Of a stretch of 21,528 bases of DNA, positions 15,026 through 21,528 are shown in pieces (within the stretch, counting starts at the first letter, position 1; every line of letters starts with the position of its first letter). A program made the translations under genes and the position numbers. The notes beneath the pieces were generated by a model. That model did not search any database. It was not told the DNA's origin and saw nothing but the letters and a program-made list of their open reading frames with translations. This stretch comes from Pleurocapsa sp. MO_226.B13 (GTDB lineage Bacteria > Cyanobacteriota > Cyanobacteriia > Cyanobacteriales > Xenococcaceae), in NCBI GenBank assembly GCA_030064795.1, contig JASJEI010000214.1, forward strand, positions 1 through 21,528, given 5' to 3'.

Positions 15026-15898
15026 TTAAGTACGTCTACCCAGAAGCACGCACAAAATTACTCCCGCAGCAAAACTAAGGGTTGTGATATTTAAAGCTTC
15101 CTGAAGCAATAGTGCTGATGCCAAAATTGTCAGAAAAGGTTGAAGCAGTTGAATTTGGCTAACACGAGCAATACCACCGATAGATAAACCCCGATACCAA
15201 GCAATAAAACCCAAGAACATACTAAAAACGCCAACGTAGAGAAAACCCAACCAAGCATTCAGAGAAATAGAATCGATTGAACTGGGAAAATGTTGCAAGA
15301 CAATTGGTAGTAAAATTGGTGTCGAGAGCAATAGCGACCAACAGATAACCTGCCACGAACCAAAAGTACGAGCTAAAATTGCACCTTCAGCATATCCTAT
15401 TCCTGCTGCCAAGACTGCACCCAATAAAGCTAAATCTGCTAGACTAATCGCATCTCTACCAGATACCAGAGCAAAGCAAATTACTAATCCACTTCCCATT
15501 AGGGCAAAAATCCAAAAAGATCTGGAGACTTTTTCTCTGCCTCGCCAGACACCAAATAAAGCAGTAGATAGAGGTAACAAGCCAATTATAACCGCACCAT
15601 AGGAAGCAGGAGCATCCTTCATAGCGATCGCCGAAAGCAAGGGAAAGCCGATAATCACCCCTGCTACAACCATAATAAATCTCGGTAAAAATCTCCAAGC
15701 TGGTCTGGTTTGACGAGTTACAATTAACAAAATTAGTGATAAGCTAGCTGCGACAATTGCTCGACCGAGACCGACAAAAACTGGATCTAATTCTGCAACC
15801 GCCAGGCGAGTGGCAGGGAGAGTAAAACTAAAGATTAGTATCCCTAGAAAACCGTAACTCCAACCTAGCAAATCTTGTTTGGATTTTAAATCTATCAT
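15026..15898 (-). CDS. EamA/DMT family transporter
   Basis: The 290-residue protein is almost wholly hydrophobic and fits ten membrane helices made of two EamA repeats. The first repeat has FSFTLPATRLAVAELDPVFVGLGRAIVAA; the second has LAAGIGYAEGAILAR and FLGFIAWYRGLSIGGIARVSQIQLLQPFLTILASALLLQE, the typical conserved end. Members export or import amino acids and other metabolites; the substrate cannot be read from sequence. Two small genes precede it on the same strand (gaps of 54 and 30 bases), and a MocR-type regulator is divergent from the group. MocR regulators often sit next to DMT transporter genes, so vitamin B6 or amino-acid transport is a fair guess. Confidence 0.9.
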   Translation of the reverse strand: MIDLKSKQDLLGWSYGFLGILIFSFTLPATRLAVAELDPVFVGLGRAIVAASLSLILLIVTRQTRPAWRFLPRFIMVVAGVIIGFPLLSAIAMKDAPASYGAVIIGLLPLSTALFGVWRGREKVSRSFWIFALMGSGLVICFALVSGRDAISLADLALLGAVLAAGIGYAEGAILARTFGSWQVICWSLLLSTPILLPIVLQHFPSSIDSISLNAWLGFLYVGVFSMFLGFIAWYRGLSIGGIARVSQIQLLQPFLTILASALLLQEALNITTLSFAAGVILCVLLGRRT

Positions 15899-15952
15899 TA
15901 GTAATTTATCATTGTTTTTTTATTAAATTACCGTATGCCCATAATTAAATTA

Positions 15953-16141
15953 CTAATTTTCTCGCCTTTTTTTGGCTGCTTTGCTACTAAAGTTTGATTT
16001 ATTTTTAGAGTGAAGACTAGCAAGATATTCACCATAAAATTTACTAAACTTCCAGAATTTTTGCAAAAAAATCAAGATTTTATTTTGCTCTATTTCGATA
16101 TTTTTACGCTTAAAATCTTTTAGTTCTGAAGATAGTCTCAT
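15953..16141 (-). CDS. small basic hypothetical protein (62 aa)
   Basis: This short lysine-rich frame opens MRLSSELKDFKRKNIEIEQ and ends with a basic tail SKAAKKRREN. A GAGG-type ribosome binding site lies about ten bases before the ATG. It lies between a 72-residue gene (30 bases upstream) and the transporter gene (54 bases downstream), all on the minus strand. I recognise no family. The aromatic middle LQKFWKFSKFYGEYLASLHS might form an amphipathic helix. Confidence 0.4.
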   Translation of the reverse strand: MRLSSELKDFKRKNIEIEQNKILIFLQKFWKFSKFYGEYLASLHSKNKSNFSSKAAKKRREN

Positions 16142-16171
16142 TTTCTTTTACCTCTAAACTACTTGACATAT

Positions 16172-16390
16172 CTATCTATTAGGGTGACGGTAGTAACGCT
16201 CCTCAATCCAGATTCTCACTTCTCTTTCATCAGAAAAAGAACTATAGTATCCAGTCACAGGATCGAAAACTAACCAATAAATATTTCCTTGGCGATCGCT
16301 TTTTTGCCAAACCCTTATTTCTCTTGAATTATTAATCGTATTTGACCAAAAATTATAGACCGCGCTGTTTAATTTGTGAAAAATTTTCAT
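16172..16390 (-). CDS. small conserved-looking hypothetical protein (72 aa)
   Basis: The protein contains IRVWQKSDRQGNIYWLVFDPVTGY followed by REVRIWIEERYYR. The alternating aromatic pattern suggests a small beta-rich fold with a C-terminal helix, of a kind seen in short cyanobacterial proteins of unknown role. It is the first gene after the 204-bp divergent region shared with the MocR-type regulator, so it would lead the transcript that may end in the EamA transporter. No clear ribosome binding site precedes the ATG. Confidence 0.6.
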   Translation of the reverse strand: MKIFHKLNSAVYNFWSNTINNSREIRVWQKSDRQGNIYWLVFDPVTGYYSSFSDEREVRIWIEERYYRHPNR

Positions 16391-16450
16391 CGGATTTATT
16401 AACTTATCTGCGGATATAAACCTACTATTACTATTACTTTCTTAATTAAA

Positions 16451-16537
16451 AATAGGAAGGTACAAAAATTGAAAATCTCGCTAGTACAGTTATTGTATTT
16501 CTCAACTGTCCTATTAAAAATCAAGCAAAACCGTACC
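16451..16537. promoter_or_regulatory. nested inverted repeats in the divergent MocR-type promoter region
   Basis: Three complementary pairs are nested between the divergent genes: AATAGGA (16451-16457) with TCCTATT (16509-16515), GGTAC (16459-16463) with GTACC (16533-16537), and ACAGTT (16486-16491) with AACTGT (16504-16509). A possible plus-strand promoter, TTGAAA (16469-16474) with TATTGT 16 bases later, overlaps them. MocR-type regulators bind paired sites near their own start, so this is a plausible autoregulatory operator. Confidence 0.4.
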
Positions 16538-16594
16538 AGCAAAAAAAGTCAAAGATCGCATAATATAACTGAAGGCGCAAAGAGGGACTAAGAA

Positions 16595-18052
16595 ATGAGA
16601 ATTCCTATCGACCGTCAAGCAGTAAAGCCAGTCTATTTACAAATCCGCGATCGCTTTAGTCGTTTAATTAAATCGGGAACTATTAAAACAGGCGATCGAC
16701 TCCCTTCGATTCGCTCTTTAGCTAAAGCTATTCAGGTCAATAAGCTAACAGTTATTGAGGCTTATAACGTTTTAGAAGCAGATGGTTTGATTCATGCTCG
16801 TCCTGGTTCGGGATATTTTGTTAACTCAGAAACTCTAATAGCTACTCAACCAAAATCTAATTTTGCACCAGTTCAAGAAGTAATTATTCCCGAACAAAAA
16901 AGCTTTTCTTTTTTTGATGTTTATCAGCTTTCAGTACAGGCAAAAAGTCAGCCAGGGATAATTGATTTTAGTAGTGGTTTTCCCATATCTTCTGGTTTAA
17001 GTGATTTACAACGTCATGCCAGACGAGCGATGAAACAGGTAACAGAAAGTCTATTTAACTACGATTTTCCTCAAGGGCAGCTTATTTTAAGACAGCAAAT
17101 TACTAAAATGCTGATTCAATTGGGATTAGAAATTTCTGCTGATAACTTGATTATTACTAATGGCTCGAAACAAGGATTATCTTTAGTCATGAATTATTAT
17201 CTCCAGCCTGGAGATTGGATCGTTACTGAAAGTCCCACCTATTACGGAACATTAGACATTATTGAAAATATTGGGGCGAGAATTATCGGTATTCCCATGC
17301 AAGGATCGGGAATGAATTTAGAGCTTTTAGAACAGTATTTAATCAGTCATCGTCCTAAACTAATTTACACCGTCTCTACCTTGCAAAACCCGACTGGTAT
17401 CACCACCACACTGCGCCACCGTCAACAACTAATCGCTTTAGCCGAACAATATGGCTGTTTGATTCTCGAAGATAATGCTTACGAAGGTTTAAACTTTGAG
17501 CCTGTTCCCCCGCCACTTAAATCTTTAGATCGTAGTGATTCAGTTATCTATACTGGCACATTTTCCAAAACTTTGATGCCTGGTTTGAGGGTTGGTTATC
17601 TCGTAGCAACGGGAAAACATTATCGTCCTTTATTAGAACAAAAATTATTTCACGACCTTCATGTTTCTACTGTTTCTCAGGCAATTGTCAGCGAATATCT
17701 AGCTTCTGGACATTATCGCCGTCACCTCAACCATCTACGAGCCAGCAATTTGTGCAGTCGAAATGCTATGCTGCAAGCATTAGAAAATTATTTCCCCCAG
17801 GAGGCTACCTGGACTGTACCCAATGGTGGTTTATTTCTCTGGGTACAATTACCTTCAGAGATTTCTATGGTATCTGTGGCACGTCAGGCTTGGTCGGAAA
17901 ATGTCTTTGTTTATCCTGGCCTAGCCTTTTTTCCCGGCCACAAGGGATACAATGCGTTGCGTCTCAACTTTTCCCACACTCCTGAAGTAATTGACAGGGG
18001 TATGGCAATTTTAGGTAGGTTACTGAAAAAAAAATCGCTCGAAGCACGCTAG
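16595..18052 (+). CDS. MocR/PdxR-type GntR regulator with aminotransferase-like domain
   Basis: The 485-residue protein joins an N-terminal GntR winged helix (residues 10-77: YLQIRDRFSRLIKSGTIKTGDRLPSIRSLA, ending GLIHARPGSGYFV) to a fold-type I aminotransferase-like domain (about 115-480). The latter has NPTG at 265-268, EDNAYEGL with Asp293, and the PLP-lysine motif GTFSKTLMPGLRVG with Lys325. In this family PLP acts as an effector rather than a cofactor for catalysis, and the protein binds near its own promoter. Known members control PLP synthesis, GABA or taurine use, or transporters. The gene is divergent from two small genes and an EamA transporter, the most likely target. The start is the ATG at 16595, with a GAGGG site about nine bases before it. 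Confidence 0.92.
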   Translation: MRIPIDRQAVKPVYLQIRDRFSRLIKSGTIKTGDRLPSIRSLAKAIQVNKLTVIEAYNVLEADGLIHARPGSGYFVNSETLIATQPKSNFAPVQEVIIPEQKSFSFFDVYQLSVQAKSQPGIIDFSSGFPISSGLSDLQRHARRAMKQVTESLFNYDFPQGQLILRQQITKMLIQLGLEISADNLIITNGSKQGLSLVMNYYLQPGDWIVTESPTYYGTLDIIENIGARIIGIPMQGSGMNLELLEQYLISHRPKLIYTVSTLQNPTGITTTLRHRQQLIALAEQYGCLILEDNAYEGLNFEPVPPPLKSLDRSDSVIYTGTFSKTLMPGLRVGYLVATGKHYRPLLEQKLFHDLHVSTVSQAIVSEYLASGHYRRHLNHLRASNLCSRNAMLQALENYFPQEATWTVPNGGLFLWVQLPSEISMVSVARQAWSENVFVYPGLAFFPGHKGYNALRLNFSHTPEVIDRGMAILGRLLKKKSLEAR

Positions 18053-18128
18053 TATGACAGTAAATTGATTGTTTGGGTCTCAAAAATGAATTTCTCGTCA
18101 GTAAAAAGATGATTTAGAAGAAAAACTA

Positions 18129-18854
18129 GTGTACTTTAATCAAAACGATTTTGAAATAAGGTGCGAATGGGGCAAGTCAGGTATTTTACAGTTAGCCCCC
18201 TTCAGCGATGTAATCGTCATAGTAGATGTTCTTTCCTTTTCGACTTGCATTGAAATTGCCACTAGCCTTGGCGCGATCGTCTACCCCTATCAATGGCAAG
18301 ACGAATCTGCCAAAGCATTCGCTGATTCTAAAGGAGCAAAATTAGCAAAAAAACGCGGTAGCAATGGTTATTCCCTATCTCCAGTATCATTAACTTGCAT
18401 TACCGCAGGAACTCGACTGGTACTACCTTCGCCCAACGGTTCATCTTTAAGCTTGGCAACAACATCAGTGCCAATTTTGGCGGGATGTCTGAGAAATTGC
18501 CAAGCAGTTGCTTTTGCTGCTATGAAATATGGACGCAAAATTGCTGTCATACCAGCAGGAGAGCAATGGGAAGATAATACTCTGCGTCCCTCGTTTGAGG
18601 ATTTTATCGGTGCAGGAGCAATTATTAGTTACCTTCAAGGCAGTTTGTCACCAGAAGCACAATTAGCAATGGCAGCATATCAAGGCGTTCGTAAACATTT
18701 GAGTCATTTAGTGAAGCAGTGTGGTTCGGGTAAAGAACTTATAACAAGAGGTTTTGCCCAAGATGTAGATTTAGCAGCAGAGTTGAATGTCAGTAATTGC
18801 GTCCCTACGTTAATAGATGGAGCGTATGTATACTCTAAAAAGCGAACTACATAA
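18129..18854 (+). CDS. comB: 2-phosphosulfolactate phosphatase family protein (ComB-like)
   Basis: The 241-residue protein matches the ComB family: an opening FEIRCEWGKSGI, then DVIVIVDVLSFSTCIEIATSLGA, SPVSL, GTRLVLPSPNGSSLSLAT, AGCLRNCQAVA, IAVIPAGEQWED and a C-terminal RGFAQDVDLAAELNVSNCVPTL. In methanogens ComB removes phosphate from phosphosulfolactate on the way to coenzyme M. Cyanobacteria lack that pathway, so the substrate here is unknown. The start is GTG at 18129; no better ATG lies near, and the family usually begins about ten residues before the CEWG motif. It is 76 bases downstream of the MocR-type gene on the same strand, with no terminator seen between them. Confidence 0.88.
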   Translation: MYFNQNDFEIRCEWGKSGILQLAPFSDVIVIVDVLSFSTCIEIATSLGAIVYPYQWQDESAKAFADSKGAKLAKKRGSNGYSLSPVSLTCITAGTRLVLPSPNGSSLSLATTSVPILAGCLRNCQAVAFAAMKYGRKIAVIPAGEQWEDNTLRPSFEDFIGAGAIISYLQGSLSPEAQLAMAAYQGVRKHLSHLVKQCGSGKELITRGFAQDVDLAAELNVSNCVPTLIDGAYVYSKKRTT

Positions 18855-18954
18855 TTCAGAAGGTAACAAAAAAAAGAAAGCTAATTTTGTTGATTTATTC
18901 AAACCGACAAGATTAGCACGTTGGTATCCATTCAAACCCGAAGCCATAAATTAA
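18826..18954 (+). CDS. possible small ORF overlapping the comB 3' end (42 aa)
   Basis: An ATG with GGAG five bases upstream opens a 42-codon frame that begins inside the end of comB in another register. The product has a lysine run and ends TRLARWYPFKPEAIN. I do not recognise it. It could be a translationally coupled small gene, a remnant or chance. Confidence 0.2.
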   Translation: MYTLKSELHNSEGNKKKKANFVDLFKPTRLARWYPFKPEAIN

Positions 18955-19234
18955 GATTGCGTAACAACCAACTACACTGCAATAGGTTTGAACCCTGCAA
19001 CAAAAAAGCGATCGCAGTATAAGTTCTGTAGGAACAAGAAAATTCCTCTATAGCTCGCTTTGTGTATTGAAAAGCGATCGCCATACAATTAGCTAAAATA
19101 GCTTGGAACAAACGCTGCACTAGTTTAAGTTCTACAACATCAGCAACTGCAATATCGAATAAATTTTTCATCACTTTAAATTGCATATACATAGCTAACA
19201 AACAATAAATTTCCACTGTAAAACTTGGGTTCAA
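18932..19234 (-). pseudogene. unidentified hydrophobic frame, probably a gene remnant
   Basis: The frame encodes 100 residues from a TTG start, but the open frame continues upstream to a TAA at 19289-19291 with protein-like sequence (KPKVNESRGQETYLNPSFTV). The body, EIYCLLAMYMQFKVMKNLF and DVVELKLVQRLFQAILANC, is hydrophobic and cysteine-containing. I cannot name a family. With no ATG at the front and a stop just upstream, it looks like the internal part of a larger broken gene, perhaps from a mobile element. Confidence 0.3.
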
Positions 19235-19298
19235 GTAAGTTTCTTGTCCCCGACTTTCATTGACTTTTGGCTTTTCTATGTATCCCAGTTAGTCCGTT

Positions 19299-19329
19299 GA
19301 ATTAGGTCTTCTTACCTAATTCATTAGGT
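19299..19329. promoter_or_regulatory. overlapping palindromes of the ATTAGGT type
   Basis: GAATTAGGT (19299-19307) pairs with ACCTAATTC (19314-19322) across six bases, and ACCTAAT (19314-19320) pairs again with ATTAGGT (19323-19329) across two bases. Three alternating copies of one heptamer in 31 bp look like a multi-site operator. A TTGACA box lies about 58 bases to the right. The regulator and target are unknown. Confidence 0.4.
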
Positions 19330-19557
19330 AGATATGTCGCGTTGGCTTATTCAAAGGAAGTGAGTTAACTAGTTTTTTTCTTCTGCTTGACAAACCCTTT
19401 ATATAAACTTCATAAGAACTTTATAACCGCAAAAATTGAAAATGCCCAGTGAAAATACGTAAATTGCTGCGTTTAAGATTCAAACTCATGGGATCAAATG
19501 CCCGTAAAATTACTTACAGAGAGAGTTTGAGGTCTGACAATAATTAAAAATTAATTC

Positions 19558-19824
19558 TCATTCAGGAATAAGGCGATCGATCGCTTCGTAGATCGACTGC
19601 TTAGAATAAAACTCAATCAGTGAACGACTCAAGACAACAACAACATCTTGCCTTTGCCCTGCGGGGGCGATCGTTTTTAATTGAAGATACACCAGCTATT
19701 TTTGAGTAATATATCCAAGATGAGAAAGTGACAAAATATACGCATGGCGATTGAGCTTTAGATTCTGGAGTAGTTGATGTTCCAATATTGATGGTTTCAG
19801 GGTAATCTCAATCACTCCTGGCAT
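19558..19824 (-). pseudogene. unidentified frame with one internal TAG
   Basis: From the ATG at 19822-19824 (MPGVIEITLKPSILEHQLL) the frame runs 42 codons to a TAG at 19696-19698. It then continues in the same register for 45 more codons (TIAPAGQRQDVVVVLSRSL, then FYSKQSIYEAIDRLIPE) to a TGA at 19558-19560. Both parts read like protein, so a single nonsense change in a small gene is possible. I do not recognise the family. Confidence 0.3.
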
Positions 19825-19860
19825 TCTCAAGCCTTTTGCAGTACGTTTGTAATAATAGCG

Positions 19861-19986
19861 TCTATAAAATTCATTGAAACAGAAGCAGAATATGAAGAAT
19901 ATCTGGCGGTAACTGAAAATCTCATTGTCAAGAAAGATAACTGTACACCAGAAGAAACAGCATTATTTCGGCTACTTGTTAAATAA
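19861..19986 (+). pseudogene. HigA-like antitoxin N-terminal remnant
   Basis: The 41 codons before the TAA include KFIETEAEYEEYLAVTENLI followed by KKDNCTPEETALFRLLVK. This matches the opening region of HigA-type antitoxins found in cyanobacteria (I-E-T-E-x-E-Y, then TPEE-x-ALxxLLV), which normally continues with LIEDYE and a helix-turn-helix. A stop replaces that continuation and no start codon is present. No partner toxin gene was recognised nearby. Confidence 0.45.
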
Positions 19987-20047
19987 ATATATTTAGCGAT
20001 CGCTATATTTAAAATACAAGGAAGATACAAAACTTGTCCTGATTTTT

Positions 20048-20152
20048 TCAACTTAAAGCGATCGCATCCTCCCCTTCACAATCTACCCGTACTAATCGGC
20101 TACGTTTGACTTCTGCAAGATTTACTCGCTCGATCGCCTCTAAGTTAACCAT
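20048..20152 (-). CDS. possible small ORF overlapping the nadE 3' end (34 aa)
   Basis: An ATG inside the last codons of nadE opens a 34-codon frame in another register (MVNLEAIERVNLAEVKRSRL, then VRVDCEGEDAIALS). Its composition is protein-like, and the overlap would suit translational coupling, but I recognise no family and it may be a remnant or chance. Confidence 0.2.
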   Translation of the reverse strand: MVNLEAIERVNLAEVKRSRLVRVDCEGEDAIALS

Positions 20153-21528
20153 TTGCTAGCAATGGGCATTCGCCAACCAGTACCAAAGGCGCGATCGGTT
20201 ACTTTAATTCCTGGAGGTGCTTGACGGCGTTTAAATTCTGCACGAGTGAGCAGTTTCATTACTTTACTCACTGTTTCTCGATCGTGTCCAGCTTCTACTA
20301 TTGTTGTTTTAGATTGATTTTGGCAAACGATGCGCTCCAATATATCATCCAGTATCTCATAAGAAGGCAAAGAATCAGAATCTTTTTGATCGGGCTTTAA
20401 TTCTGCACTGGGAGGTTTGGTAATAATGTTGACGGGAATAACTTCTCGATCGCGATTCAGCCATTTACACAACTCGAAAACGCGAGTTTTAGGAACATCG
20501 GCAATAACTGCCAAACCCCCATTCATATCACCATACAGAGTACAATAGCCCACCGCCATTTCTGATTTATTACCTGTAGACAGCAGTAAATAACCAAACT
20601 TATTCGCGATCGCCATTAATAAATTGCCCCTGATCCGCGACTGGATATTTTCTTCGGCAACACCAAACTCTGTACCTGCAAACAGCGGTTCGAGAATCGT
20701 ATCGTAAGCTTCCATAGCACCTTTGATGGCTAACTTTTGGCTTCTGATCCCCAAATTATTGACTAAATCTACCGCATCACTAATAGAATGATCCGAACTA
20801 TAAGGAGATGGCATCAATACCCCCAAGACATTTTCCGCACCCAAAGCCGATGCTGCGATCGTCGCTACCAAAGCCGAGTCTATCCCCCCACTCAAACCTA
20901 AAACCGCCTTACTAAAACCACATTTTTTGGCATAATCTTTTACCCCCAAAACCAACGCGGACAATATCTCTTCATTAGTCTCTGTTACTCTATTATGAAG
21001 GGGGGATTTAGATCCACTGGCAACGGAAATAAGCTCATTCAACTCCACCACTACCAGATCCGTATCAAAACCCTTGGCATGACGAACTACTTCTCCCGCA
21101 CTATTAAGCACACTGCTATTACCATCAAAAACTAGATCGTCATTTCCCCCAACCTGATTGACGTACAAAATTGGTTTCTGATAAGAAGTTGCAGCATGAT
21201 TTAACATCGCCTCTCTTAACTTCTGTTTGCCTACCGAATAAGGAGAAGCCGACAGGTTGACAATTAAATCTACCCCCAACTGTGCCAATTCTTCTATGGG
21301 ATTAACTTCATAGTTACGTTTCCCCCAAAATTCCTCATCATTCCACAAGTCTTCGCAGATACTTACTCCAACCTTGAAATTATCTAAGGTAAAGTAATTG
21401 GCTTGATATCCTGGTTCAAAATAACGATCGTCATCAAAGACATCATAAGTAGGTAATAACCGCTTGTGAAAGATCTGTTTGATTTCTCCCCCATCGATTA
21501 ACGCCATGCTATTGTACAGGGGTTTTTG
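20140..21528 (-). CDS. nadE: glutamine-dependent NAD+ synthetase, C-terminal part (5' end outside window)
   Basis: The frame is open to the window edge, adding seven codons (QKPLYNS) before the first visible Met. Full cyanobacterial NadE is about 550-570 residues, so roughly the first 100 are missing. The visible N-terminal part is the nitrilase-like glutaminase, with the catalytic Cys in VGVSICEDLW and the conserved VDLIVNLSASPY. Ammonia passes to the synthetase domain, which has the ATP-binding loop GLSGGIDSALVATIAA, SSDHSISDA, GNKSEMAVGYCTLYGDMNGG and PPSAELKPDQKDSDSLPSYE, ending DRAFGTGWRMPIASKW. The enzyme makes NAD+ from deamido-NAD+, ATP and glutamine. The stop is TAG at 20140-20142. 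No co-transcribed gene is clear. Confidence 0.96.
   Translation of the reverse strand, partial: QKPLYNSMALIDGGEIKQIFHKRLLPTYDVFDDDRYFEPGYQANYFTLDNFKVGVSICEDLWNDEEFWGKRNYEVNPIEELAQLGVDLIVNLSASPYSVGKQKLREAMLNHAATSYQKPILYVNQVGGNDDLVFDGNSSVLNSAGEVVRHAKGFDTDLVVVELNELISVASGSKSPLHNRVTETNEEILSALVLGVKDYAKKCGFSKAVLGLSGGIDSALVATIAASALGAENVLGVLMPSPYSSDHSISDAVDLVNNLGIRSQKLAIKGAMEAYDTILEPLFAGTEFGVAEENIQSRIRGNLLMAIANKFGYLLLSTGNKSEMAVGYCTLYGDMNGGLAVIADVPKTRVFELCKWLNRDREVIPVNIITKPPSAELKPDQKDSDSLPSYEILDDILERIVCQNQSKTTIVEAGHDRETVSKVMKLLTRAEFKRRQAPPGIKVTDRAFGTGWRMPIASKWLT

Larger units (their letters stand above)
18955..20047. other. decayed intergenic region between comB and nadE
   Basis: No intact gene is supported over about 1.1 kb. 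Remnants on both strands and a palindromic site are listed separately. A TTGACA box at 19387-19392 is followed by AT-rich sequence (TATAAA at 19402-19407, CATAAG at 19411-19416), which looks promoter-like but leads to no convincing gene; the first ATG after it gives six codons. HIP1-type sites are frequent here. Confidence 0.5.

Noticed and set aside
19827..20051. Minus-strand 74-codon frame overlapping the HigA-like remnant
   Set aside because: It is antisense to a recognisable HigA-like sequence and shows no family features of its own.
20140..21528. Functional link of NAD+ synthetase to the SIR2 protein
   Set aside because: They are over 13 kb apart, and nadE is a housekeeping gene; proximity in the window is not evidence.

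Overview
The window comes from a cyanobacterium. The HIP1 octamer GCGATCGC is scattered through it, there is a fused ThiO-ThiG thiamine gene, heptameric short tandem repeats lie between genes, and several families are typical of cyanobacteria (GrrM-type radical SAM maturase, Uma2 fragments, MocR-type regulator, PstS with Pho-box-like repeats). The sequence does not fix the genus.

Left part (336-8902, all minus strand): transcription runs from right to left through five units. First is a metallophosphoesterase-CHAT protease fusion (7118-8902). Next is a metallophosphoesterase-SIR2 fusion (4803-6947) whose N-terminal half is a paralogue of the first. Four bases later comes an nSTAND1-type NTPase with a C-terminal WD40 propeller, split into two overlapping frames (4304-4798 and 2125-4323). 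After it lie a tryptophan-rich RiPP precursor of the GrrA/OscA type (1707-2066) and its radical SAM/SPASM maturase (336-1517). I read the first three units as a biological-conflict (defence-like) module: one sensor/phosphoesterase domain joined to two different effectors, plus a STAND switch. Only the CHAT member keeps every expected catalytic residue. The SIR2 member has lost a metal-ligand His and the two key SIR2 residues, and the STAND gene is frameshifted and seems to lack its Walker B region. The RiPP pair is a separate unit that predicts a glycine-free chain of W-x-D/N cyclophanes.

Middle part (8903-16390): a gene-poor stretch holds remnants (an unidentified reading frame and a truncated Uma2 nuclease gene), short tandem repeats and a 10-bp inverted repeat. 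Then come minus-strand housekeeping genes: a SAM methyltransferase, an ACT-domain protein and ThiO-ThiG, perhaps one transcript; an orphan PstS-type phosphate-binding lipoprotein with two Pho-box-like repeats upstream; and a DMT/EamA transporter preceded by two small genes.

Right part (16595-21528): a MocR/PdxR-type GntR-aminotransferase regulator faces away from the transporter group and is a good candidate to control it. A ComB-like phosphatase follows. About 1.2 kb of decayed sequence comes next, with an antitoxin-like remnant, other broken frames and a palindromic site. The window ends inside the glutamine-dependent NAD+ synthetase gene, whose N-terminal part lies outside.
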